Below, one piece after another: positions 36,081-47,485 of a DNA stretch of 58,391 nt. The notes beneath the pieces were generated by a model. The model was given only the letters and a program-made list of their open reading frames with translations. It searched no databases and was not told the DNA's origin. A program made the translations under genes and the position numbers. The stretch's first letter is position 1, and every line of letters starts with the position of its first letter. Origin of the DNA: Gnetum montanum (Eukaryota > Streptophyta > Gnetopsida > Gnetales > Gnetaceae); assembly GCA_015680685.1 (NCBI GenBank), contig MNCI01005225.1, positions 72,336 to 130,726 on the forward strand, in the 5' to 3' direction.

Positions 36081-38020
36081 CACCAATTATGCAACCATGA
36101 ATACTAGAGATGGATCAATTGTCAATATGTAGTATGGACGAAAAATTTTCTCTCCTACTTATCAATTTTCATTTTCATTATTTGTTGTCATTTATCTTGT
36201 ATTTCATATTGTAGTCACAAGTTCTAGCTCACATATGTAAAAATCTCCTAAAATAAAAAAGTTTTGAATGTAAGACCTAATAATGTTATAACATACCTAA
36301 AATCACAAAATTTGAGTCAACCTTACCCATAAATTAATGTCTCCCCTCATAGCACATCAATATAGGCCTTCATTTTTCATTGTTTATTCCAAATCTCAAG
36401 GGTTTGAAGGAGTTTCAAGAAGAAGTTTTTCATTTTTCATTTTTTTCTTCACAATTCTTACAATCTCTTACAATCTTGCTTAGATCTTAATTCTCTCATA
36501 ATATCTCATATTCTTACAATTAAAATTTACATTCTTTGAATCTTAATTTCAAGATCTCTTACAAAACATAATGAAATTTTATCAAAGGATATCAATTTAA
36601 TCAAATTTGATTAATTAATCTTCAAAAATCACAAAGAGAAGTTTTAGAATTGAAGAAATAATAATAAATATATTTAAAGATTTAGTTATTATTATTTCTT
36701 TTATATTTAAAGTTGCATTTTCATGCACCTTTAGCTATCAAAAGTTGCTAAAGCATTTTTATACTAGATCTTGATTTTATCTTATTTTTTTTATAGATTT
36801 AATATGAAACTCATCTTTTCCATGTTAAGAGAATCCTAAAGATTCTAGATTCAAAGAAAAACAACATCAAATTTATCTAGATCAACCTTCAAAAAATAAT
36901 ATTTTTTGGCAATCAAATTCAATTGATTTTTGGTAATAAATATCAACATATTCGCATTAAATTCTTCCAAAATCACTACCATGACATCTAGCATTATAAT
37001 TCAAATTTGGATTTCGCTCTAGATATTGATCCTTATCAATTCTAGTGATGCCATTTGATATAATCAAAATTCTCTTATAATCAATAAATTTTCTTAGCAC
37101 TTTAGTGATATCAAATGATAAAAGTTAAAACAATGTTGATTCATGTTAATTCCATTGATCTCTAGTACTATCAGTTGATTCCAAAAAGAATACAAAGCTT
37201 TCATGCATACTCTAACATTAGTATCAAAGGTCCTTGGGAAATTGATGTATTAAGACCATAATCATCATCCTTAATTGACAATGCATTCAAATCATCCTTA
37301 ATTCCTCATAATTCTTCTCATATTTATAATTTCTTATATTAAAATTCTTATTTTCATATTTTTTTAATTTGAGCTCACGTTTCACACTTAAATTCATATC
37401 TTTTCATATAAAATCCTTAAATATCATACCTTTAAAGTCTTTCAAGTCATAATTCACTCAAAAAAAAAGTTAAAATAAATAAAGACATATCAAAATGCAC
37501 TTTTTGTTACAACAATCACCATCACCATGAAATAGTGGAAATTAGAATTATTAGGCTTAAATAAAAAATATTCAAAAGCTTGAATATAAATTGCTTTCAC
37601 CATTTAAATAAGAAATATTCTTAGTAAGCCCAATGTAAAATTTTATGGATTTATATCATATTTTAGCTGAATGAGTTATATTCATCTGAATGCAAATGCA
37701 TAGAGGAGAAAACCTTATGCTGAAGTTTACAAGGGTAAACTATTAGTGGAAATGCCAAAGAATTTAGCTTATTTGAGCAAAGGTTTTGGAAATGATGGAG
37801 ATTTTAAATAAGAAAGCACTTCAAGGATTATTTTGTAGTTAAGCGTGTAAAGCTTCGCTAGTTAAGCATTTAGGAATCAACATAAAAAGCTAGAGTTTTG
37901 AGCCAAACTTAATTATAAAGACACTACAATACAACGCAAGAAAATCAAGCATATATTGATCGTATTTAAAGAAAAAGCTTATGGGGCATGATCTAATTCA
38001 AAACATTTCTTCTTCTTAGC
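36081..38020. other. AT-rich, nothing recognised
   Basis: No long frame or element end could be supported. Confidence 0.3.
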
Positions 38021-38029
38021 TTTTAGATC

Positions 38030-40170
38030 AATAAAAATTGGTTCTGAGAGCTAAAGGAATTGGTTCTAGCATGCAATAGAATCAACATTAGCATAAATAG
38101 TTTACCACAGGTGTATGAGTTAAAAATTTATTATAAAAAGCTCATAAAGCTAAGGGATTATAGGAATGAATTTAATTTTACAAAAAATCTAATATTATTT
38201 AGCTATGTTAGCTCATGAAGTTAGAGCGGATTTGTAGAACCATTATTGATTCTATAAAGAGCTTAAAATCAATTCTAGAAGCCATGTTAGCTTTATCAAA
38301 TTTATGGAGTAAAAGGAAACTCTACAACTAAAGGCTTAATTAGATCTATCTATCACATTTTCTTGTAGAGTTAGGGAAGGTTAGTAGAAGCAAAATGTAA
38401 TTCTATGAATTGGTTCTATAAGTAATCCCTAAAATAGCTTCATAATCCATGGTAGCTTTGGTTCGGTTTATTGATAGAATTGAGGAGAAAGTACATAGAA
38501 CCAAGAAGTAGTTCTATCAATAGCTTCTATCACGTCAACTAGATGGGAGGTTAAAGATTAGTTTTACATTATTACAAGGTTTAAATGTATAAGAAAACAT
38601 CCAAGTTTAGCTTTATGGATAAATTCCATGCCACATGAGCCAAGTAAAGAAATCTTGGTTCTCAAAATCAACTTTGCAATATAGTGGAACCAAATATGAG
38701 TTCTATAAATAAGTTTTAAAATGGTTCTATGAACCACATCAACTTTAGTATAGTACAAGCTCAAAGAACCAAAATTTGATTCTATAAGAATGCCCAAAAA
38801 TGGTTCTACAAGCCATATTAGAGTCATGAAGCATGTCTTGTAAATAAAATAGAGGGAAAAGAAAGAAGCTCAATTCATAGAACCAAAATTTGGTTTTACA
38901 AGTGAGCTCATTTTTGGTTCTACCATGTTAGCTTTGAAAAACTTAACAAGCTTGTAAAACTAGAAATGGATTCTATAAAAAAGCTTTAGAAAGACTCTAC
39001 CACATCAACATTAGCAAAAGATAGGCTTGTAGAACCAAAATTCGATTCTACAAACAAAACCTAAAATGGTTCTATGAAACACACTAGAACTAAATAGAGC
39101 TTTATATTGGGCCCATAAGAAACTATGAACATAATTATTCATATGATTATTAAACTTTTTAATTCATCTCAACATGTTAAGAATTACATAGATGAGGATT
39201 AGGTATAAGTTTAGGGTTAAAGATTTGTAGAACCATTTTAAAGATGAGGGTTAATTCATCTCAGCATATTAAAGATGAGAATTACAAATAAGTTTAGGGT
39301 TACATAAATAAGTTCAGCATGTTAAGAACCAAATAAATTATTTCTACAAAGGAGCTCAAGAAAGATTTTGCCACACCAACCTTTGAGTAGATTAGGTTCA
39401 TAGAATCATTAAGAAGCTAAGAAATATTATGTAGCTTGCAGAACCAAATAAATTAGTTCTACAAATGAGCTTAAGAATCATTCTTCCATGCCAACCTTTG
39501 ATGTGATTAGGTTCATAGAACCAAAAGTTGATTCTATGAATGAGCTTCAAAATGGTTCTATGAGCCATGTCAAATTATCAATAATGTAGGATCAAGTGAG
39601 ATTTGAAATGGTTCTACAAGTCATATAAGTGCCAAAGTTATAAAGCCTAGAAATGAGACCTACTTTAGATTATTCTGCATGTGGTAAATTACAATTTTAA
39701 TCTAGGTCAACCAAGATTGACATATGAAAATCATTTTTAAGTATTTAAAGATAACTCAAAAGCCATGTAAGCTCAAGATAGAATAAGAGCTTGTAGAACC
39801 AAAAAGTGGTTCTACAAATTAGCTCTATGAGCTAACTAAAAAGTTGTTCTATCACATTAGCTCAAATTAAAAGGAAGATGTTTGTATAACTAAGAAATGG
39901 CTCTGTAAATTAGTTCTACAAGCTTTAAAAAAGTATGATGGAGCTTTAATTTAGGAATTCAAACACAATATTTTCTAGATATACACTTGTACTTAATCCT
40001 AATCAAGCTCAACAGGATTACAAATAATGAAAAAAAGAATTAAGAGAAATTAAATCCTAATTAAAAGCCACATCAATAGAGATTTGAGTTCCAAATACCA
40101 TGTCACGTCACTGATTGAAAAGGCTTATTAGCAAAACCAAAAAGTAGTTCTACAAAGCAGATCTACTTAT
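38030..40170. repeat. Degenerate array built on AGAACCA...TGGTTCT
   Basis: Over about 2.1 kb, AGAACCAAAA and (T)GGTTCTA(C/T)AA recur more than thirty times in alternation, often as a pair about 8-12 bases apart (for example near 38774, 38880, 39028, 39510 and 39786). Longer units also include GAGCT...AAAATGGTTCTA.GAGCCAT and a CATCAAC/TTAGC stretch. Spacing of full units is irregular, of the order of 110-130 bases. No protein frame survives. Confidence 0.75.
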
Positions 40171-42450
40171 TTGCTGCATTAGCTTAATCACTCTTAAGTG
40201 AAGATTAAGATCTAAATTAATAGAAGATGAGCTAAACATTTTGTATTAAGCCTATGATTATTAAATAGTGATGATGGAGTAGCTTAGCAAAAGTAAATTT
40301 GATGACATGTGTTGAAAGCTAATGTAAACAACCTATTCCCAAGAAAAACATTTAGGATGAAGCTTCAAGTATTTATGGTCAAGCCTTTTTAGGATTTTAA
40401 ATCACAAAGCCATTAGTGAGTAGAGGAGAGTAATGAAGTAGAGCAAGGACTATCTACAAAGTTCTCGAAGTTCATTAAATTCTAGCCCAAAATATCTAAC
40501 AAGGAGAAGGAAGAAGCACCTCATAAGTTTCAAAACATTAATACTTTTATCTTCTTAGACTACCTGTAACATTTTAAGTTAAAAACATATCAGGTCAAAT
40601 AGTGAACTGATGTTGGGTGTTGGGAATTAGAAGTAGAAGAAAAAATATTTATTGAATTTCAATTAAGATAATGATCTAATAGAAAAGACAAAGCTCCAAG
40701 TTATAGAAGCAACAGAAGATTGGCAAGAAATCTATAAGAAGACAAGCCTTCAAAAGCTTGGTTTTAGGTCCAAGAAAAACATTATAATAAATGTCATTAA
40801 CCATTTGATAGCTAAAATTTTTTATGAGAAGGATAAGCTTCATTTTAGAGGAAATATGGAGCACTACATCAACATTAGCATCAAAAAGACATATACGATT
40901 TATGGCCAAATATAAATGATATAATAGAAGTGGAAGCTTACTAGAATAACAAGGAGGTGCTTAGTGTAGGTTTTGGGCTCATTTAGAAATGGAAAAAAAT
41001 TCTTCAAGCTCTTGTTGGAAAATCTTGCAAAAGCTTAGGGATACTAGAACCTCATCTCCAAAGGCACAAAGCTTAGGTTCCTACACAAAAAGTTCATTTG
41101 AACATTAAATTTTTATTCAGACTGTGAAATATATCTAGTTGTTGATTATCATGTTTGGGCCTAGGTAGCACTAAAAAATAAAAAGAATTTCTTCCATGTA
41201 TAATATATGAATGATATATTAAAAAATATCTTAGCAAAGATTCAAGAAAATGGGGCTTAGTTGAGTTCAAGCTTGTTTTTAATGGATTATTTAGTAAGTA
41301 AAATTTTAGAGCCTAAAAGGATAGCCCTAATTTTTACTGATTATGCATCATAGTGTAGGGCTTGACTTAAGCACCCTTTCTAGTAAGTTTTCTAAGTCAT
41401 ATGCCAAAACAACTATTTTGATGCCCAAGCCTTAGAATTTTTCCTAAATTATATATATTCCCATTTGTTCAAATTCATTTTAGAACCCTTCCCATTAAGG
41501 AAAGATTAGCAAATCATTGATAAAATAAGGAGCAAATATCATGGATGTAACGACTAAAAACATCGATGGCTAGAATCACTAAGGGATCAATGGACCCATA
41601 GCCTTAACCATGCCTCTGTGCGAGGGCCTAGCTGGAAATAGAGGTGAAGCACCCTAAATGGTCTTGTCGATCAAATAGGGACTTTGTTGGTTGCAATCGG
41701 GGTGGTGGGTGTAACTAGGGGGTGGCATGGTTAGCTGAAATGCAAATGCAAGTGACATGAAACAATTTTAAGTGTTAAAGTGGTGCTTTGCTGTGCCAAG
41801 TGTAGAGTGTAGCCACGGAATAGAGGCAAGTGTAGCTAAGGGTTTTAATTGAAATGAGAGCGTCAACCCATGAAGACTATTGCTTGAGCATAGTACAACA
41901 TGATGATACATGAGAAAATGTAAAAGACATAAGAAAAATGCAAGAAAATGCTAGAAACAGGAGAGAGAAATGGAACACCACCCCAAATGGGAGTGTAGTT
42001 AACTCCAAAAGGGTCTCAGAAGGTACATAGTGTACAATAGGCACAATGGGAGCGTAGTCATAGTCTCAGCGGTGTCGGGCTATGAAGTCTAGCACTCATC
42101 ATGATGAATTATGCTTGCTGGGTTGGCCACCACGATGTACTATGTGGTCTAGGGATGCCACGGGACTGTTGTGTACTATGCAATGTAGGGATGCTTCTCT
42201 ACCAGTGTGGTGTGCTATGGGCCTCATTTGCCCTTAGAGCTAAGTGCCAAGATGCCAAGATGCCAAATGCCAAATGAAAGTGCCAACTATTAACCAATGA
42301 AAAATGGAAGCCAATCCCCCCTTAAAACATTGGGGTGTAAGGGTATTTATAGGGCTAGGATTAGCTTGAGATGCAGTTCAAGCACCACGTGGTAGTGCAG
42401 TAGGTGGGACCACAAGAAAAATTTAGAAATTTTCTAAGTTTGGCCACTAT
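40171..42450. other. No gene; becomes GC-richer after about 41.55 kb
   Basis: 40171-41550 is AT-rich and featureless. From about 41560 the composition shifts and may belong to a long terminal part of the old Tat element upstream of its 44-bp repeats, but no LTR boundary was found. Confidence 0.3.
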
Positions 42451-42626
42451 GCTTGTCTCGTGTTACATGTGGGACACGGGAAATTGGATGCTACACTTAT
42501 CCCATATCATGTGCAGGATACAGGATGTTATCTACTATGTTTGTCCCATGTTACATGTGAGACATGGGATGTTGGCTGCTACGCTCATCTCGTGTTACAT
42601 GCAGGACATGGGATGCTCCTTGGGGA
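42451..42626. repeat. Four tandem 44-bp repeats
   Basis: Units start at 42451, 42495, 42539 and 42583, exactly 44 bases apart, type GTTTGTCCCATGTTACATGT. Each holds an imperfect inverted repeat (CCCATGT...ACATGGG). The plus-strand 81-codon frame across them is a by-product. Confidence 0.85.
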
Positions 42627-42639
42627 CAAGGCATAACAT

Positions 42640-43145
42640 GGACACTTAGAAGAATCTGGTGAAGATTGTAATCCTTATTCTTGTTATGCTAGCTATGCTC
42701 TAGAGTGTAGTAGGAGGGTTGGCCTTAGGAGTTAGAAAATTTTCCAAATGCCTCTTCCATGTTGAGCTAGCTTGATGGCTTCTTACTTAACACTTAGGAA
42801 AAACTGGCCACTAGAGTATGTGCTATGCTGGCTATGCTATAGAGCATAGTAGGAGAAGTGAAAGCATAGTAGGACACTTAGAAAAATTTTCATGCAATTG
42901 TTGTTGACACTTAGAAAATTTTTCAAAATAGGCCTTGATGCATGTTACATTGGCTATGCTGGGAAGTGTAGCACCAACACATAGAAAAATTTGCCAAGTT
43001 TTGACACTTAGACAAATTTGCAGAAAGTGCCATTGTTCTGACACTTAGAAAATTTTTGCAAATTTGGTAATTGGAGTTGAATACACTCAACACTTAGAAA
43101 AATTTGGGCAAAGTGCCACCATTTTGACACATAGCTAAATTTATA
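42640..43145. repeat. Dispersed GACACTTAGAAAAATTT motif
   Basis: About nine copies of (G)ACACTTAGAAAAATTT, with variants, occur near 42640, 42789, 42870, 42905, 42973, 43000, 43038, 43088 and 43125 at uneven spacing. Confidence 0.6.
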
Positions 43146-44280
43146 GTCAAGATGCCAAGACCTGAAATTTTGTGGTGTTGTAATGGCCCCTCTTTGTTAA
43201 CATCTAGAGGAGTGGCTCAAGACACATCGACAAAGAATTGCAAAACACTACATCAAACATGGCACCAACGTTGCTCGTCAATACTTGATCAGGTGTCATT
43301 TCACCACGCTCAAGAGTGCTATGGATAAGGGTATGCTAGGGCAAAGTGTGTAGGCAATGTGCTAGGGAGATGAAATGTAAGTAGAGGAAATAAAATGCAA
43401 ATAGTGTATCCTAATGCAAGATGCAAATTTAGCATGGTTGATTATGACCATGGCATAAAGTGGCTTGCCCCTAAAACATTGACCATGGGAAAGTCAAAGT
43501 TAATTCAAGGCTAGGCTGGTTACGAAGCTACAATGTTGTCAATTTGCTTAAGAATGTGCTTTTCCCTGTTATTCTTATTTTTTTTCATGTTTTACTTTTT
43601 TTTCTTTTTATTATTTTCCTTGCTATGAGGCAAACCCTTGTTGGGTTTAGCTTACTGCTAATTGCTAGCTGCAAAGTGTGGACCATCGAGTAGATGGGCT
43701 TTGTTTTGATGCAATCACATCGTGTCTGTAGGATAGCTGTTTCCTCCTTAGGATGAGTTACATTACATTTGTTTGGGCCTTGACTAACCAATAGAGGCTC
43801 CCCATGGGATGAGTTGCATTACATATATCATGGGTTCTATGGTTGACGTGAGGAGAATGCCATATGCATCATAGTGCGTATGCATCAAAGGGATGTGCAA
43901 TTGTGAGTATGCAGGGGATGAGAGGCTATTTTCATGAAGGAGTGGATGTGCATAGGTTGTAATGGGATGAGGAGAATGTACACTCTTGAGTGACTTAACT
44001 AGTCTAATCATGCACATCGAAGTGATGTGGTGACTTGCTGCTGCGATGAGATGCAACTTTGCATGACCACCTCGAAGGCTTTGCCTTGCAAACACAACTC
44101 CAATAAGATAAGAAAACCATAAAACATGAAAGTAAGTGTAGATGCCATATGTGTAGATATTGCAAGTGCTAGATACGAAGATTCTAAATATGCGTCAAAT
44201 GCCATGCCAGTTGCAAGTGCTCAAGCAGCCAGTGAAAGTGCTACGGTGATGATGCTGTGAGTCCTTCGACAGGTTTTACC
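43146..44280. other. No gene recognised
   Basis: Several 60-100-codon minus-strand frames overlap in different registers and have no recognisable content. Confidence 0.3.
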
Positions 44281-44740
44281 AATGGTGGGTGCTCCAACAT
44301 ATTAGCAACATGCTAGTTTAAAGTCTTGGTAGACCATGAACCTAGTTTAAGGTCCTGGTAGATTATGATGTGCTAGTTTATAGTCCTAGCAGACTATTGG
44401 ATTTCAGTTTAACATCGTAGCAAACGGTGGATGTTCTGCTAGTTTAATGTTATGACCCAAGGATAATCTATGCTAGTTTATCATCATAAAAAACTATCTA
44501 TGTCATTTTATAGTCATAGCAGACTAGTGCTTACCTTACTTGTGTGAGGTGTGATGTTGCATGCATAGTCATGTGATGTGCCTACAAGATCTTGCAAATA
44601 TTGACTAGAATAAAAACAACATCAAGTGACATGTCGTAAACAAAGTTAAAATGCACAAATGAAAAGAAAGCAATGCAAAAAGTGATAGTTTTATGTCATT
44701 TTGGGTGACATGCTAGTTTAAGGCCTTTTCAGGCCACGTG
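44280..44740 (-). repeat. Degenerate CTAGTTTAAGGCC array of the old Tat element
   Basis: Units with GCTAGTTTA(A/T)(A/G)GTC recur about every 38-50 bases. The one near 44710, read on the minus strand, is GGCCTGAAAAGGCCTTAAACTAG, closely matching the 47-bp unit of the young element at 51451. The array lies just behind the old element's protease, the same relative place as in the young element. Confidence 0.65.
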
Positions 44741-45070
44741 TTTTTGTAGTTTTATGTAGTTTTATGTGTTTTTTATGTTTCTCAAATGCAATGTGTAAGC
44801 TAAGTGGATGGATGCATAAACAAAGTAGAAATGCATAAACAAAGTGAAGTAGTGTGTAAACTAGGCAAGTAGGTGAAATGTAAATGCATGAACAAATGAA
44901 ACACAAGTAAAAACCAAAAATGCATGGCTTGCAAAGGCAAGGGGTAAGTAGGCACTTAGCACATTTTTGACCAAGGGAAAGTCTTGATCACATAGTTGCT
45001 TCTTAACTGGGTGTGGATTAGGGGGTGCAAAAGGCTTAGGATTCTTTAGGAGGTTGTTGGCTTCAACCAC

Positions 45071-46003
45071 TCATTCAGGTGTGTTAGCCTTAGGCATTGC
45101 ATTGGTTTCCATAGGTGTACCACTAAGACACTTCAACTTTGACACTTGCTCTATGTCTATGTTATGGATAGCTTGAGGGGAGGCATTATTACCATGGATG
45201 ATAACTTGACCACCTTTGTATGGAAGGTGGACTTCTTGGTGGATGGGAGAGGAGATGGCCAATAGTTGGGCTAGCCATGGCCTGCCTAGGATCAGGTTGA
45301 AGCTTGACATCTTCTCTATGACAGTGAAATCTATGCTGGTGGGGAATTGCTCTCCTACCACAAAGGCTAATTTGATTGTTCCCTTGATAATGATGCATGA
45401 TCCATTGAAGGATTTTATACACACAACTTTGGTCAACTTGATTTTTTTTGCTAGGCCTAGCTTGTCGATGACAGAGTACAAGAGTACATTTGTTGCTGCA
45501 CCATCATCGACATGCACTCTGTGGATGGTGCACTGCCCAACATGTATGCTAATGGACAATGGAGTTGTAGTAACCTCCCCTCATTCGCGGTTGACCTTGA
45601 CTACATCATCATGAAATGCTAGGGATGTTAAACTGAATTCCTGTGGCCCAAGGGGCAACATCACTACACAGATGGCATTCTCATCTACATTGATGTCCTC
45701 CATAATAGGAATGGAGGCCAACATTTGGGCCACTACTTTCCAGTGGGTAGATGAGGTTATGACCAGGTTGTACAAGCTCAACATTATGTTTTTCTTCTTG
45801 AGCATTTGTTTCACCAGGGTTAGTGTAGCTACGAAGTCTTTTTCATTGACCATTGTGTTGGCCTTGACTTCCTCCATGTGACTTAAAAGATAGATCTCTC
45901 ATAGAGGGAACTTGGGCTTGGATTGCTTGGCCTACTTGTGGGTAGGGGCCTTAGTGTTTAGTTGTTGCTTGCTAGTTATGGCCTTTGCTTCATCCATGAG
46001 GGT
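45071..46003 (-). pseudogene. Gag-protease C-terminal remnant of an old Tat element
   Basis: Two open stretches in one frame (45877-45581 and 45559-45071), separated by a single TGA, align with residues about 970-1200 of the young element's gag-protease. Shared motifs are VKQMLKKKNIMLSLYNL, VHVDDGAATNV (protease active site), KSFNGS and FNLILGRPWLAQL. The alignment continues upstream to about 45900-46003, where the young element begins, so the young element probably inserted into this one. The rest of gag and all of pol are missing from the window. It is AT-shifted compared with its relative. Confidence 0.8.
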
Positions 46004-46071
46004 TGTGAAACACCGTGAAAATTACGGGTCGGCCTCAGGCGAAGATTCGTAGTTTGAGCAGGAGCATGCCT

Positions 46072-46392
46072 CAAATTTGTCTAAGGACAAGTTTACGCTC
46101 CATCACGCACAGCAGCGTGATGAGCGTAATAAGCTCCGAAGACAGTAAAATTTGCCTAAGGACAAGTTTACGCTCCATCACGCACGGCTGCGTGATGAGC
46201 GTGATAAGCTCCACGACAACGAGCGTGTCCCACATTCTGTTCAAGGACAAATTTACGCTCCATCACGCACGGCAGCGTGATGAGCGTGATAAGCTCCAAG
46301 ACAGTGAAGATACCCCAAATTCGTCCAAAGACAAGTTTACGCTCTATCACGCACGGCAGCGTGACGAGCGTAATAAGCTCCAGGACAGTTAA
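46072..46392 (+). repeat. Four U3 tandem repeats of 75-85 bp with strong hairpins
   Basis: AAGGACAA (or AAAGACAA) starts at 46083, 46158, 46243 and 46327. Each unit contains CGCTCCATCACGC, a six-base loop and GCGTGATGAGCG, which form a stem of about 12 bp with one bulge. A related inverted repeat follows at 46521-46556. Such arrays in U3 are often transcriptional control sequences; that function is inferred. Confidence 0.85.
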
Positions 46393-46810
46393 GGGGAAAA
46401 TCCGGAAAGACACGACGGGTTGACACTCGTTCTCGCGCGGCGCTTGATTACCAATATTTACGCACCTTACGCAGCGATGCGTACTTGTGCGTAGGTCAGA
46501 ATGCAAGTGCGCGCTCACTTACGCTGCGTCACGCACAGTCGCGTGATAAGCGTAAAACAAGCCTGAGCGCGTGGTTGTTACATCGAGCTTGCACTCATAC
46601 ACGCAACGCAACGCGAATGAGCGCAAACGCAGCCGAGACACGTTTACCGTGGGCCCGTTCTTTACACGCACAGCACGCAAACGAGCGTGTTGTGCGTAGT
46701 CGCAGTTCAATGAGCGCGTTGTGCATAGTCGCAGTTCGACGTAAAAGAATTGCGCCAGCAGGATCCGCGACATTCGGGCCCACATCATCAGGGTTGCGCG
46801 TGTCGTGGTC

Positions 46811-46817
46811 TATAAAT
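46811..46817 (+). promoter_or_regulatory. TATA box of the young Tat LTR
   Basis: TATAAAT in the context GGTCTATAAATACTC, about 800 bases into the LTR and 675 bases before the gag start, as expected for the element's own promoter. Confidence 0.6.
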
Positions 46818-47028
46818 ACTCTGACTGACAAATATACAAGAGACGGGACTTTTGAACAAAAAAAGAAGAAGGAACTAGCAGTTAGCAGGGCGCTTTGCAC
46901 TTTGACAAAGACCAAGAGGACGAGAGCATTTTCTGGGCAAGGGAAACTTATCGCCCTGAAACAGAGAAACAAGAGCAACCTCTTGGCCGCAGACATCATT
47001 CTTCAGCAGCAACAGAACACAGCACGCA

Positions 47029-47294
47029 NNNNNNNNNNNNNNNNNNNNNNNNNNNNNNNNNNNNNNNNNNNNNNNNNNNNNNNNNNNNNNNNNNNNNNNN
47101 NNNNNNNNNNNNNNNNNNNNNNNNNNNNNNNNNNNNNNNNNNNNNNNNNNNNNNNNNNNNNNNNNNNNNNNNNNNNNNNNNNNNNNNNNNNNNNNNNNNN
47201 NNNNNNNNNNNNNNNNNNNNNNNNNNNNNNNNNNNNNNNNNNNNNNNNNNNNNNNNNNNNNNNNNNNNNNNNNNNNNNNNNNNNNNNNNNNNNN
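47029..47294. other. Assembly gap (266 Ns)
   Basis: Run of N. The frames that appear to cross it (starting 46485 and 46895) are not real genes. Confidence 0.95.
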
Positions 47295-47485
47295 GGGTAA
47301 CCCTGTTTAGAGATCTATACCCTAGGCCATAGACGTGATACCTCCAGGGAGGTCTAAGGTCAATAGTGTGGTGTAGATCGGTCGCCAAGACGATTTCTTT
47401 GAAATCCGGCAGGGTAGAAAGCCTTTTGTGTTGTTCGCCAACCTCTCTTTTATTCAGATCCGATTTTCAGTCTTATCGTTGATCC

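Larger units (their letters stand above)
46004..47294 (+). repeat. 5' LTR of the young Tat element (3' boundary hidden in the N gap)
   Basis: The start TGTGAAACACC is placed where homology to the older gag-protease ends. The U3 is GC- and palindrome-rich, with a TATA box at 46811. The R-U5 end and possibly the PBS fall in the gap at 47029-47294. No PBS was identified between 47295 and the gag start. Confidence 0.6.

Noticed and set aside
42404-42649. 81-codon plus-strand frame
   Set aside because: It is only a translation of the 44-bp repeats.
45216-45614. Plus-strand frame of 132 codons
   Set aside because: Shadow of the minus-strand protease remnant.
46485-47388. Frames running into the N gap from both sides
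   Set aside because: They consist largely of unknown residues and cover the LTR.
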